From positions 7,699,795 through 7,763,794 of the forward strand of contig NC_134280.1 of the NCBI RefSeq assembly GCF_949628215.1: a stretch of DNA of 64,000 bases, given 5' to 3'. The notes under the pieces are model-generated. The model was not told the DNA's origin. It did not search any database and worked only from the letters and a program-made list of their open reading frames with translations. Positions 11,412 through 24,599 of this stretch are shown piece by piece; positions within the stretch are counted from its first letter, which is position 1, and every line of letters starts with the position of its first letter. The stretch is from Phalacrocorax aristotelis. Lineage: Eukaryota > Chordata > Aves > Suliformes > Phalacrocoracidae. The position numbers and the translations under genes were made by a program.

Positions 11412-14400
11412 GTCAGAAAAACAACTGCTTCCAGTGTAATATAAAGTATATAGTCACAAGAGAACAAGTTATTAACTAAAGGAAGCAATTTATTTGAAAA
11501 TCTATTATCGTAAATTATACGGATTTTTTTTCCTCCTTTTTTAAGTTATTCCCTCTGCAGTCTGATTAATGCCTGGATTAATTTGCTCATGATTTCTGGA
11601 AATATAGTAAGTGCAAACTTAATGGAGGCTGATAGAAATGTCAGAGGTAAGTGATGCTTTAATGGGCATGAAATCTGGAAAAGTCCCCGATCGGAATAGA
11701 TTCACAATGGCCTTTGTTAAAGCACTAGGGCGAAGGCTCACCATATTAGGCTCACTTCTTTAGACAAGTTTAGTAAATTGTGTACCCTGAATATTCTCTG
11801 CTTCCTAAACTTAGAGGGACAACAGATCTATCAAGCTGATACAGCACTTCTCTCATTAACTCCACACATTGTATTATTACCTACCTCATTTTTACCAACA
11901 TTTTTAAATGACGGCATTTTCAACTGATTGGTTGCATAGAAGATTTTATGGTTTTTTTTAATGAAAATAAGTAGCTGGTATCATACCACATCAGGACAAA
12001 AAATATCATAGAAGTTGGGGCCATTCTATCTATTTTTTCCCTACTTGGATTGATACAAAAGTGTCTGGTCCCATTCTTGGTTTGTCTGTCCTTCTAAACA
12101 AGGCCTGATCTGACGTCTGGATCAGGTGAATCCTATTATTCCGCTTCAGTCATGAATACAAAAGAAACATTCCATAATCTGTCCACAAGAATCTAATCCA
12201 GGTCTGTTTCTTAATGGAATACTACGTACACAGTGATAATGCATATATTGTGTGTTATCAGGAGGCAAAAATGTCTTCATCTGTCACTGCTGCTTGGTGT
12301 AAACACTCTATTTATCACTACAGTGTGTTTGAAAGCCTTTTTTTTTTTTTTCAGAAGAAGTGAACCTGGAAAAAACACCAGTGAATCTCAGTTTATCACA
12401 ACAGACTATAACACTCCTGTCCACAAAGTCCCTGCTGTATCTTTAAAGACAGCTCTCACGTTCCTTTCCCTCTGCTAATTCTATGAAGTTCTGGCTGCTG
12501 CACTGGCACTGCCCATCCTCACATTAGCTCTTGTACTAAGCAATAAGTAAAAACCATTGTAATGCTGTCTGGCTTGTAAATGAGAAGAACAATAAGGAAA
12601 GTCTGAGCCTGACAGCCAGCAGTCCATGGTGATTACAGAGAAAAGGGACTGCATTTTTTAACTCTCTTTTTGTTATTGTTATTAAGGTCAGTGTCATCCA
12701 TCAAGATGCGGAGTTATTTCTGACACAGTTTCAAAGGTCAATTGGTCATGTGCAACGACAAAAGAGATTCATGGACTAATGTACCCCAAAACTGGGGAAT
12801 GTGCCTTTTCACTTTGTGTTGTCATGCCCCTGCTCATATTTCAATACCAGAAATCGACAGAGAGAGACATTTGAAAATGCTAGTTAAGTAAACAAGAAGA
12901 AGAAAACGCAAGTAATTGACTGGTGTATAGTTTGAAAACCATAGAAATTCTCCTTCTAAGCTACTGTCCCTTTATTCCAAATATTCAGTCAGGTTTTTTA
13001 GCCAGGAGAAACATTTCATTGGCCTCCCTGTGCTGCAAAGTGGCAGACTTCTTAAAAAGGCTCCTGGTCCTGCTCCAATGCAAGTTTAATAGCAAAACTC
13101 AAGTATAACCTCTCACACTACAATTCACTTGGCTGGCACACTACAATCTTCATCCTTCCTTCTAGGAATTTGCACATGAATCTTTTCCTCAGTTTTAATT
13201 CAGGGGAAATCTTGGACAAAGTCCGCAAAGCTTTCATCACCATACCTGCCACATTTCCACAGTAAGAACTGCTGAAATTGGTAATGAATGGGTGGAGACT
13301 GAATCCAACAACCAGCAGGACGCTGAATGAGAAATTCCACTTTTACCTTCTGCTGTGCAATGGCTGCACAAATACAAAGCTGCAGTACCTTCTGCCACCC
13401 TCATCCATCTTTTCTTGGGAGGAGAGCAGGAATATCAGTGCTTCCCACGTACTAGAGCCAGGCAGAGGAGAATTATCTAGCAGGCATGTGAAGCCTGTAC
13501 AGGAGGCCCCTAACTCCTGTACCTCACTCCTTTGTGACAAAGAAACTTGCTGGCTGTTAGTTGCTCAGTGAATAACTTTAGAAACAAGGACTCCTTCTCC
13601 TAACGAGTTACAAAGCTGAATTCTCTGGGAATATAAACAGTGTCATTCAGAGCTACAGTCTGTTTCTCTTTCAAACTGATCTATGCCATATATTATATTG
13701 GCTTCTCAGCATACAGGCCCACACAGCACTTCTGAAAAATGAAATAGTAGCATTATCTTTCTGAATTTACAGACAGAAATAAGCAGGTAGCCAGGCTGTA
13801 CGACGACTGCATTACCCACCTGTGGTGTGGATCGGTACCTTCAGTAATTCCTGTGCGGTTTAGCTCATTTCATTTGATAACAGCTTATTTGCAGGCCACA
13901 GATATAATGTGAATGCTTCTGGCACTCGTAGTCACTATTGATCACTTAACTGGAATGTAGTACAATAAAGTGACATGGAAATTATATAGTAAATTATTAC
14001 CAAGTAAACAGTTGCCTTTGTTTTGTTTAATTTCACAGCGTTACAAAATTTGTCACATAGTAGTTCATAATTTAGGCTTAAACAGGTCCCATGAGTGCAA
14101 ACAAAGTGTATAGTATAAAACACTGCTGTGAATTTCTTCTCACTTCTAATGTTTGCAATATAAAAACCATAAAGCAAATATTGAAGGATGCACTATACCA
14201 TTAAATTTGGAGTGCAACAACCAAGAACAGAAATAACTTTATACAGAAGGATTTACTTGGAAGTGGATTCTAGGAAGCACAAGGCAGTTGTAACCTCCCC
14301 ATTTGTCATCACTGATAGCCACATTGTGTCTTTACCCAGCCCTGATTTACTGACCTAGAATATATACAAAACTGGTATTTTGAATCGATAATATTGTTCA

Positions 14401-15388
14401 GTTAGACGCATGCAGTTTAACAGGAATCAGCGATATAGATATATGCATTAGGTCAGTTGTTAACAGCCTGTTTAGTCCCACTTTAGAGTCAATGACATAC
14501 TGACAGGCATATATATTGGCAAAACAGCTCCCAAAAGTAAAAACATTCATTATTTAACTGTAGAATCGAAGCAGTCATTTAAAAAATCAGATTCTGAAAA
14601 GCTGGAGGCTTTTCTGTTTTATCTTTGCCAAAGGCTCACGCTGTTACCCATTAGGATGGGCAGGCCTTACTTATTCAAACATTGCACATGTCAGTCTGCC
14701 TCCCCCAACAAAACACTAACCTCTCTTTTGAGGAAGAATCCCATTTAAACACCCGGAGTCACAAGGGGGTTATTCTTCTGTGTTCTCAGGGTTTGCCCTT
14801 CCTAGATAAAACCAGTACTGTAAACTCAGCAGGAGATTAAGACAAAGTTCTCAAAACCAATGGCTCAACTATTGTCCCTCCATAGCTCTCAAGTGTGGGC
14901 TAGAGATAAGGCACTTCTCAGCAATCATTTCTTTTTTTCCTGCTTCTTCATCCTCCTACTGCCTTTTAGACAAACACACTGCATTAATGCATTCAATACC
15001 CCAAAAACATACAGATTAATATACAATATTCAAAAAATTGGTATAGACCAGCCTCAAATCCTGTCATCTATTTTCAAAGCTTTGGTAGTCGTTGCATATT
15101 AGAGGTACAAAATTTTAAAACACTGTTATAGGCTTTCCAATTATTCTCTCAACTCCCCTGCTACACTGTGATTCCTTCTATTAAAACTATTTAAACTATT
15201 AGTTAAATGATTACTTAACTTAGCCTCTGCAAAGACAGAGATAACCTGCAATACTAGGAGACACTGAGAAAATGAAGTGCACAATTTCCTTTTTTAACTC
15301 CTTGTATTTTTTTTTCTCATACACAAAGCTCTTGAGTGAAAAGACTATCTGTTCTGAAATGCCAGGGAACTGCAGGCACTAATCGGTC
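11412..15388. other. Non-coding DNA, candidate regulatory patch near 11550-11720
   Basis: Contains the SOX-like pair described separately. A 14-T run followed by CAG at 12338-12354 resembles a splice acceptor, but no matching exon is evident. No gene supported. Confidence 0.6.
11703..11718. promoter_or_regulatory. Candidate paired SOX site
   Basis: CACAATGGCCTTTGTT contains two opposed SOX-like half-sites (CACAAT and TTTGTT) with a 4-bp spacer, the layout reported for SOXE dimers. TAAT homeodomain-type cores (TGATTAATG, GGATTAATT) lie about 120-150 bp upstream. Motif reading only. Confidence 0.35.
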
Positions 15389-15730
15389 TTAATGGCCCTG
15401 ACCCACCTCACCTGGGACCCACTCCCCTGCCCCTGGGCCCAGGAGCTCCATTTCAGTCCAGGCTTTCAGTCCTTGCCTGAAGTATTTCATAAGTATGCTT
15501 GCCTCCTGGCTGGACCTTGGATCGAGAGGGTGGGCAGCCTGTTGGCTGCATGCATGCTTCAGGTGCATGTTATAGATAGTCTCTAAGTCCTGTCTTTGGC
15601 CTCGTCTCCTGGCTGGACTTTGGACCCATGTTGTAGCCTTGTCTCCAGTCCTGTCCCTCTCCCTGTCTCCTTTCATTCCTGACTGGGCTCCCTGGATGGA
15701 CCCTACTGTTGTAAAGTTAGTCACCCCACC
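15389..15730. other. GC-rich, internally repetitive island of unknown origin
   Basis: A GC-rich block in AT-rich surroundings. The phrase CTCCTGGCTGGAC-TTGGA occurs near 15504-15521 and again near 15606-15624, and a looser third form (CCTGACTGGGCTCCCTGGA) lies near 15676-15694. A 139-codon frame covers it on the minus strand (15389-15808), but its composition follows the repeats and no domain is recognised. A decayed transposable element is the best guess. Confidence 0.5.
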
Positions 15731-18700
15731 GATTTTAATGGTGTTATTTTTTTCATTACATGACCACCTGGGAGGAGAATTTGCCACTGTATGACCTGAG
15801 TGTGTCACTCGTATTGACAGAGCTACACTGACTGTTTGCCAAACACAAAATTGATCTTTAACATTGTTTTAAAGGCCTATAAGGTTGTGCATAATTTCAT
15901 AAGTTGTCTATTAAACTGAATTGCTGACTCTAAGCTACTATATCATTCAATTCTGATCTACTGAACATACAAAAAATGCAGGCTGAAAGTGTGCACAACA
16001 CGCTATAAATTTCTATATGCCAGACACAATAGGCACTGCTGGTCAAGGTTAAGAAAGCTAAGTGAACATACTTGTCTATTGATCTCTATTCCTGATACTT
16101 TATCCTCACAGGCAAAAGACAATTTTGTATCACAGAAACACAGTTTTGTTTTGTTTCTTTCTTTGTTTGTATATGTATTTGTATTGTATGTGTTTTTGTA
16201 TTGGTATATGTGATCCCTCCTACATCTGAATGCTGAATTATGATGAATTGTCACACAGGTAATGTGTTTTCTTTGCAAGATATAGCCTAGCTTTTACAAA
16301 CGGATACCAATTTAAGTAGAAAAACACCTACATTTCAACTTAAAAGAGAAAACAGAGACATCCTGAAACATAATTAGATAATGCCCGTAGTTTTTTGCTG
16401 TCATTTTGTTAATGACATACGTACATGGTAAAGATGACCACGCATTCACATTCATAAATACTATCATTTTACAATGATCGCCAGTGTATTGTGACCCAAA
16501 GATCACAAGTAGTATTACAGCATTCCAGACAAGTACAGAATTCACTGAAATTACAGGAAAGATTAGCAGAATAAACACTTCCAGCCTTTCCAGGCTCTCT
16601 TGCTAAGAGTTACGTTTATTTAAATAGGAGAGAAGATGGAGACACCAAAAACAAATGGAGAAGCCACAAGCCTGACAGAACCCCCTTCACTGGACACTCT
16701 GTAGGCTTCCCCAACGTCCATTCAAATTTGCCTAGGCATCAGTAGACGCCTGTTGTTTGGTTGATCTTTTGGACTACAGGTTCTCAGTTTACTATCCCTT
16801 ATCAGCAATAGGCCCAGGAATCCCAAGCCTGTTTGTTTGTTTCAAGTAAGTCTATTCTCTCCCACAGATTCCCAAAAACAATTGCCATGTGCAGTTCTAG
16901 ACAAAATAACATATTATTAATTGCATTTATAAGCTCAATGTTTTCACCTCTCTTGAATCTTCCTTAGAGTTCACTCTGAATCTTTAAGGAATCCTGTTCT
17001 CTTCACTCTAAATTTTGACTGGTGATCAACGAAGGCTTAGACCCATGCCTACTGTCGGTGCTCAGCCACGCCCTTTCATTTGACTGTGTTCCTCCCTTCC
17101 CTGTCTTTCATATCTATGAGTTCCCCTTTGTTCAATAACTCCCTAACAAATCTCAATAGGTGATATGTTGCCCCCATCTAGTAATCCGTGCAGGGAATGA
17201 CCTTTGTACTTATACTAATTGAAGAACATCTCTGATATCTGTTTTTGTGCTTTGGTATAAACATTCCACTGTAGCTTTTTGAGCTTAGGAAATCTTCTCA
17301 TCCTTACCCATGATTTGGATTGCTGCAGGCAGCCATTATTGGGGGGAGAGGGGTCACTGCTCTGCTTTCTGCAGTTGCTGAGGCTCTCAGCAGACAGCGC
17401 AACACTGCAGTACTGCACACTGGGCCAAACTGGTGCCAGCCCTCGGCCAGCAATCCCAGCCCAGAACCGTGCCAGGCAGCGAGCAGGTGGTACTTCCTCT
17501 CACTGTGCACAATGTGACAGAGTCCAGAGAACAGCCAGATAAACATCAGATCCAAACCAGCCAAAATAGGGATGTCTGGAAAGAACTTCCAGTATTTCTA
17601 CTGATTTTTTTTCCTTGCTGATTATTTCCTCTAGCCTCCCTCACTTTCTCTACACCTCAGCTTTGGTCCTCATCCATAGCTGCTAAAATACCCTTCCTTT
17701 ATATGTCTCCCTTGCACAGTTCCTTTCCCTCTACTTTCCATGGTGCAGACTTATGCTTCTAATGGAACCCACCTACTTTTTCCCTCTCAAAAAATCCGGC
17801 TTTTTTTTCTTGCCCTCAAAAGGTTCCTTCAACTTGTAAAACAGCTGCCTTGTGTCTATCTTACCTACTTGCTTTGTATGGTCCCTGGAGCATTTGAATT
17901 ATGGTTGTGAGCATGATTATTGTAATAAAAATCACAAAAATAATAATAAAAGATGTTTTAATTGCTTGTGATAAAGTATTATTCCAACAGACTGAATGAA
18001 ATGTTACCGTCCCAAGGTTGTGTTTTACTCCTAAAGAAGACCAGAGCTTGTACCATGCGGATAAATGCAGACCCAGTTTGCAATTACAAAAAAAGCTGTC
18101 AATAACACTCCACAACTGTCACTTTTATTACCCGACTCCCCCTCCCATAAGGCTACCTCATTTGTAGCCATGGTAAGATGCCAAATTGCTTTATTTCCAA
18201 AGTGCATGACTACATTTTAAAAAAGCCTTTGTGTGCAATATATTCCACAGTGCTTAGTCTCATTAGTATTGCCTCGGCATGCATGGATTCATGACCAGCA
18301 TCCTTATTTCATATGGAAGCATCCCTTAAAGAAATTGAATGCTTGAGGGTCTATACATCAATGTTATGATGCTGTATTTTTCATGAAATCTGTAAATAAG
18401 GTCAGGATGATAGGGATATTCCAGATGACAGAATCCCTAATAGTTTTTGAGGAGCAGCCTGTTTCTCTCCAAAAAGTCAATTTGCTTTTGACCCATGCCT
18501 ATTAAAATTGTACTTTGTATAGCAGAGGCAAAGCACAATTCCAGCAGTTTTCATGGCTTTGGGTAAATATTGTTAGGATGATGTATGCAAGACTAGCTGC
18601 CCATAGCTAAAGAAGGAAGGTAATGAGGACTGTGGATCATTGTAAGTGGCATTGTTTGACTCTGTATTTTAGGGTCTCAAACATGATGAATTCATAACTA

Positions 18701-19193
18701 AGACAGTATGGCAAGAGAATAAACAGCAGTGTTGGCCTTGTGAAAGCTATAATTTAGAGACCCAAGAATGCCATTTCTGTTGCTGCACATGAAAATTCAA
18801 ATAGCTTAAGCTTCTTCCAAGACTTTGGACCCAATCCTGACTCCCTGGGAATCACCGACTTCAGTGGTTGGAGGGTCAGACTCTATTTCACAATAGAAGG
18901 ATTTGTAGTTTCTCCTCCCTGCCCCTGCCAGCAGCTAATCAGAGCCCATTACAGAAAAAGGCATTGAGCTCAGGTCAAAGGTATGAATGGGATCCAGGTA
19001 ACTGAAAGTCACTACAACTGGGCAACTGAGAATCAAATTAGGGGGTGAAACTAGTTCCTGCTGGAGAGCTGTCCACAGTACAGAAATCACCACCATAAGG
19101 AGAGTGGGAAAAAGGGGAGAAACAAAAACTAATTGGAAAAGAACACAGAGGTGTGAAACAGATAAGCAGATATATAGGGAATCAAATTAAGCA
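15731..19193. other. Non-coding DNA, no gene seen
   Basis: Includes a T/TG-rich low-complexity stretch at 16145-16212 and a mildly GC-rich patch at 17315-17510 with overlapping frames of 65-87 codons on both strands. None has a recognised product. Confidence 0.6.
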
Positions 19194-19284
19194 AGAATAG
19201 AATAGAATAGAATAGAATAGAATAGAATAGAATAGAATAGAATAGAATAGAATAGAATAGAACAGAACAGAACAGAACAGAACA
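19194..19284. repeat. AATAG pentanucleotide array switching to AACAG
   Basis: About 13 perfect AATAG units (19196-19260) are followed without a break by four AACAG units and a partial one (19261-19284). The reverse strand reads TATTC/TGTTC, which creates a repetitive open frame (19129-19341) that is not a real protein. Confidence 0.97.
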
Positions 19285-21184
19285 TATATTATAGTTTATG
19301 ACATAGTAGTGTTCTTGTTCATCTCTAATTCCAACATCCAACAGCCAGCCGATCAGATATTCAGGCCAATATAATTCTGTGCCTTAGCTAGGATACAGAA
19401 AATGAGAAGAGGAAAACTAAATTAACATGAACAAAAGTGAACAGAATTAAAGTGACCAGGAAAGGACAAAATAAATTAGATGAGATTATTTATAACAAGA
19501 AGGATGTAGAACCACAGTCCATCACACACTTGCTTTCTGTCCCATTCTTATAAAGTTCCCTCCCTTCCATCACTGATGGACTTGCATCCTGTAACTGTCC
19601 CCAAAGCACGGGACATTGGAACAACAGGCTAACAAAAAAATGGCTTAGCATTAATAACAAGAAAGGTTTGTGTTTCTGTTAATGAACTCTCATTGTACTG
19701 ATCAGTTCATCCATAGCAACTTCAGAAGTGGTCTCTTTCAGGAGACAGATGACCAGCCAGTGGACACTGAATCTTTAAATTATCTTAATTTACTCTTACT
19801 TACAGTTCCTCTTGACAATTCTTAGTTTCTCTTTTTTCCATCCTAGTCCAAAACCTCCTCCTTCTTAAAACCGAATTTAAGTCTTGTCTCTTTCTTTCAA
19901 GATTTTATCTCATGGCTCAGACTCTGTCTGTGAGCCCATCCAAAACTGTTTACGTTCCTTTTGTTCTGAGATGCAGCCACATGTTCCAGAGACCATTCAG
20001 GTGGGGAACCCACCTGCTGGGTCCTGGAGCCAGTTTGACTAGCATTTCCTTTCAACACCAAAGAAGCCACATAATCACTTTGTCACTTTCATGGCACCTA
20101 TTTTACTGCAAAAGACTTTCCCTTTTAGAGAAACCCCCTAATTCCTTAATTGCTGTCTACTAAAGACCACTTGTTTTGCAGTACTGATTAGCCTTGGAGT
20201 TTATAGAACCCTTTGGCAGAGGAAGATTTTTATATGAATTTGGCAGAATTTGTTCTACAAGATAAATCTCCCAAAGACATCTTTGGCGCAATATCTCATA
20301 CCTGTTAGTGCAGCCAGCTGAGCCTATTACCATGAACACTAGCAGATCGATGTGGTAGCCTAAGCTCAGTCGTCAGTACACCATAGTGGAGAAAGGCACA
20401 GAAAGAATAGTTGACCTACAGAGAAACTATTAGTGGCACCATTAAATCCCTCTGTTTTCAGTGGATTTCAGGATTCCCGCTGTGACTTGACTATTCACCC
20501 ATCCCTTGTTCCTAAGAACCATGTACATGTCTCAGGTTTTCATCCATGCCTACCATACACTAATGAAGTCTTACAACCTTAGCCAGCCTGCTAAGCAGTT
20601 TTACAAAAGAGACAGTAACTTTAGGCAGGGCCTGAAGATATCATCCCACTTTCATTCTTGTATGACTATTGCTGCTGGTACACCAAAATAAAGCAATTTT
20701 CCTGCTTAACCTTTTCCTACCTAATTTTTCCACTGTGTGGGATACGACATAGCTTCATACCCAAGAAGGCCATAACAGTGTCCATGCCAGGACTGAGACT
20801 TGAACCCACTGCCCTGGACACTGCACTTTAGCATTCTCATGTGGTATCTCATTCACCACATTGTAGTTTATGTTTATTAGAGGAATATAGGGATTTGTCC
20901 TATTTAGGATGCTACTTCCTGGACAGCCAAACAAGTGCTGGCTGTTATCTGGCAGCCCTTCCAGCTTTCATCATCTTCTGTGAGATTAACCATAGACACA
21001 ATGATAAAGAGTAGCCTGTAACTTGTTATTGCTTTTATCCATTCGTAAGTACAAATAGCAAAGGAATGTTGGCAAATACTAGTTTACTTTTGTAAGAGTT
21101 TTTGCTGAAGTTAATAGTCCCATGAAGTACAGGAATAATGAAGCAGTATCTTGCAAAGTTCTGGTGCTGAACAGAGGTAAAAGC
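19285..21184. other. Non-coding DNA, no gene seen
   Basis: No supported gene. A segment near 20785-20830 (ACTTGAACCCACTGCCCTGG) weakly resembles a MIR 3' half. Confidence 0.6.
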
Positions 21185-21275
21185 CCTGAATTCTACTATC
21201 AGCTCCTCTGCCATATTTTAGATAATTTTCTCAAATAAAATAAAATCACTTCCTTGAGTCTCAGTCTGTGTTTAA
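21185..21275 (-). mobile_element. Possible MIR-family SINE relic, reverse orientation
   Basis: AATTCTACTATCAGCTCCTC, TGCCATATTTTAGATAATTT, ATCACTTCCTTGAGTCTCAG and TCTGTG resemble reversed MIR (TTCTA.TCCCAGCTCTGCCA ... AAGTCACTT...CTCAGT). Divergence is high and an AT insertion breaks the middle. Confidence 0.4.
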
Positions 21276-21650
21276 CAATCCTTCAGCTCCTTTTAAAGTT
21301 CATGGATATCTGCAGTTAAGGAGTACTAAACACTTCTATTATAAGTTGATTGGAACAAACATGTCTGGGTATCAAATTCCCAAGCTTTATTTTAAACAAA
21401 GTTTTGGATAAAAAGCTGTTACACAATTATAAAAGTTAAGTGACATTCTTTCAAAAAGCTTAATGTCTGATTGAGATGACCGGGTATTCAGCATTTTATC
21501 TGTAATCCAGTAAAATACAAAAAGTCTTTAGTTTGTATGTCCTTTTTATGTTCTAATTAAAAAATATTTAAACGTCTTATTGTGGTAGTAGTTCAGTCTC
21601 TGTTGGCATTTGGCATTAAATTTCCTAATGTGTCTCTTGGAGCCCTTCCA

Positions 21651-21721
21651 AAGAAGAAAAGAAGGGGAGAGAGAAAGAGAGAAAGAGGAAGAGGCGGGAG
21701 AGAAAGAAGAAAGAAAGAAAA
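21651..21721. repeat. Polypurine tract (GA-rich)
   Basis: A 71-nt stretch made almost only of A and G, broken by a single C at 21705. GAGAGAAAGAGAGAAAGAGG-type segments are partly mirror-symmetric, so triplex (H-DNA) formation is plausible. The basic, Arg/Lys-rich reading here is an artefact of the repeat. Confidence 0.9.
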
Positions 21722-24599
21722 TTTTATTTATGATTTTTTTTTAAATCACTTCTCTCTAAAATACCACACAATGAACTACAGGGTTTCAGTGGTAAATGCT
21801 GAAATATTATAAGCAGTTCAAATGGCTGTGGATTCTTCCCATCTGTCATGGACTGCAACTGAGCACTGTAACAGAAAAGTGATATTAGTTTCAAACTAAA
21901 AATAAATCATCAAGCCAAGTCTCTATCTCTAATCCTACCTACAGTGCCCTACCAGTGACCTTCCCATGGCCAGGACAAATCATATTCTATAGGGAATTCG
22001 TAAATTCATTCTTCACGCTAGCTCATTTTGGGTCTCCTGGTGGGGAAAAAGATATTTTAAAAAATCATAGATACCTCATACTGAACCCACCACATTAATG
22101 TTTCAGACTTTGGCAATGTTAAGCTTCTCTCCATCACAGTCTAGCCAGACTACTTTCATATTTAATATCTCTGAACTATTCTACTAGGAGTTTATAGGGA
22201 CTAAAACATTAGGACCTAACGCTTGTCCCTGAAGCATTCATGTAAACAGATGGAAAAATAATAGAATCTCGCTCCAGATATAGATAACAAACAGGGAGAT
22301 ACCCTTTCACAGGTAAAAGAGTGAGTGCAAATACAACTTCTGCATACGTTTAGCATCCTTTTCCAAGGACTAAGCAGGTGCGCTTACAGGAAGAGTAAAA
22401 TTCACTGGATTCTGTTACATGAGGCAAGATCAAGCTTTTCTTTTCCACACAATTGATTCAGGCTAAGCTAGGTTCATTTCTGAAGTTAGATTCATCCTGC
22501 TGTAATCTTTGGGTCAAATGACAGCCATTATGTATAATCTTCATTCATAAATGAAAATCGTCTGATTACTTCATATGTTACTTGTCTGAAAAAGACAGCA
22601 CTAAACAAAGTTAGCAATTGGAACCTATTAGTAGAAGAAAACAAAAACTTCCTTCTTATCAATGGTCCAGAAAAGGGAAGTGAAAAAATGTTCTGCACAG
22701 TGGGCTATTACATGAAAACAAAGTATTTATGCTATATTACCTTGCTTTAAGATACGAGTTTTAGAGTGGGAAGCAACTAAAGTTTCTCACAGATGACAAC
22801 TAAAATGACAGAATATCTGGAAAAAACAGGCTTAAGGAACCTATTGTGCCCAAAACAGAAGTGCCAAAAAGTACAGACCTTTTAAAAAAATATTCTTTAT
22901 GTGACAAGGTCCAAGGCCAAACAAGATGTTTGCGTTTGAATCTGGGAAAGAACTCACACTTCCCAGATCCACATCTTAGACAAACGATTTGCCTTTATTT
23001 GCCTCTTCTGAAAATGCTAATTTGCACACGCAGATTACTAGTGTGCACCTAAGTCCGTGTGTATTTGTGGGAGCAAATTTAGAGATTGCTTTCTCAAAGC
23101 TAACTCATGAATTCAAACTTATAAGAAAGTCCCCACACAAAAGATATGTTTCTGTATATAAAGGATCACAATATCTAATCGGTTTCATTGATGGTCAGTG
23201 TTTCTGGTTACCATAGTAACCGGCACACACAATAAATGGCGTTTTGTTTAATCAGTCATGAGAAAGAAGTCTGGGCTTGATGAATCAGACTGAATCAGAA
23301 ACTGTTTCCTTTACTGCCCTAATCAAAACAACTTCAGTGTCACTACAGGGCAATTCAAATCAGCAAGGCAGGATCAGGCCATGAAATTCAGATCCCAGTC
23401 GTGTTCTCAAACTCACCTCAGAAGCTCAGATGAAAGTTTTGCTTCTATTTCAAAGACAGGAGTTTATGTAGGATAGGATTTAGTTCAAGGTTCAGATTTT
23501 ATCTTGCCTATACTCTAGATAGTTTGCATCAGGCTGAAGTCCACCAGAGAAAATAGATGTTCAGAGCCAAAAACCTCACAATAATTTCAGGCTCACATGC
23601 TAACTGGAAAATATACATGAGAAAATAATGCTTTAATGCTAAACAGGGAAAATGTCCCAGACATAATAACAATGCAAATAAAATTTCCTTACTCCCAGTT
23701 AATGCTCTAAGGCACGGATGGCTGGAGTCTGCTTTGCACCAGTGGAAAAGAAGTATAATTAACACATAGTTATACATTTTTAAACAGAAAAACAAAAATA
23801 ATGTAAACTACAGAGTGGTGAGGAAGAGGGGGGTTTCTGACATAGTCATTCTTAGAAAACAAGTATAAAAGTGGCATTCACATGGCTGGCCCTAAACCAG
23901 TTGTAGGCTTGAGAAGGATTACCTTTGATGTATAAAGATCAAAACCCCATTCTTTTTTCAGGTAAAAAGATCTCTCTCAGATGGATTTCAGTAATATGAA
24001 CATGTTTTCCATAGCATGGTAATAAAAATAAAACAATGCAATAAAACTACAACTAGGACTAAGTCAGTCACTCTGGAATTCTTAGTGGAATGTCAAACAA
24101 AGTTACAGTTGGTGTTTACAGTGTTTAATGTAACAGTTATGCGTAATGAAAAATTATAAAAGCAATGTGAGTAAAAAGACTTGAAATAATTTTGCGGTTG
24201 TGGTGGCATCATCACAAGCTTGATCAAGTAGCCTGTGATGTAACCAGAACTGTAACCATTTTTTCCAGAATGTCAGTTTTTAACGGAGCTTTGGGAACGT
24301 GGGTGGAGAAGGAATATAATGTGAAACTTTTCTTTTTATCCGTTTTCAGTTCCTGCTCAGGTTATATCATGTACTTTATTCCCTTTTCTTTTTTAACTGT
24401 ACTGTGACTTTCCTTGATCTTCCCTCCTGAAGGCACTAAAACTCAATCTGAACATTATCACAGCCATTGCTTTCATCACACTTTTACAGGTAAGTAAATT
24501 TTTTTCAAAACAAAAAAAACCTTTTTTTTTTTTTAAATTGGATATTTGATCTTAGGATTTCCAAGTACTGCTAATTTCAGTACATTAGAGAATATCTTA
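21722..24599. other. Non-coding DNA with an RFX-like site
   Basis: Besides the X-box, CTTTTACAG directly abuts GTAAGTAAA at 24481-24498, an acceptor and donor with no exon between. This layout is typical of recursive splice sites, but no host transcript is known here. A and T runs follow at 24512-24534. Confidence 0.55.
23207..23220. promoter_or_regulatory. RFX X-box-like motif
   Basis: GTTACCATAGTAAC fits the X-box consensus GTNRCC-N(0-3)-RGYAAC exactly, with a 2-bp spacer and both half-sites intact. RFX factors bind such sites in ciliary gene promoters and in enhancers. No promoter or gene is seen near it, so a distal element or a chance match remains possible. Confidence 0.5.

Noticed and set aside
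12338-12354. T-run plus CAG as a splice acceptor or reversed poly-A tail of a retrogene
   Set aside because: No coding or retrogene-like sequence found on either side.
17160-17180. CTCF-like string CCCATCTAGTAA
   Set aside because: Three of twelve core positions fail, including both terminal G positions.
18811-18885. GACTTCAGTGG-containing segment resembling an old amniote repeat tail
   Set aside because: Match too short and diverged to assign a family.
19129-19341. Repetitive Phe-Tyr-Ser-Ile-Leu frame
   Set aside because: Direct translation of the AATAG pentanucleotide array, not a gene.
20765-20850. Possible further MIR relic
   Set aside because: Only one block (ACTTGAACCCACTGCC) resembles MIR; too short to support.
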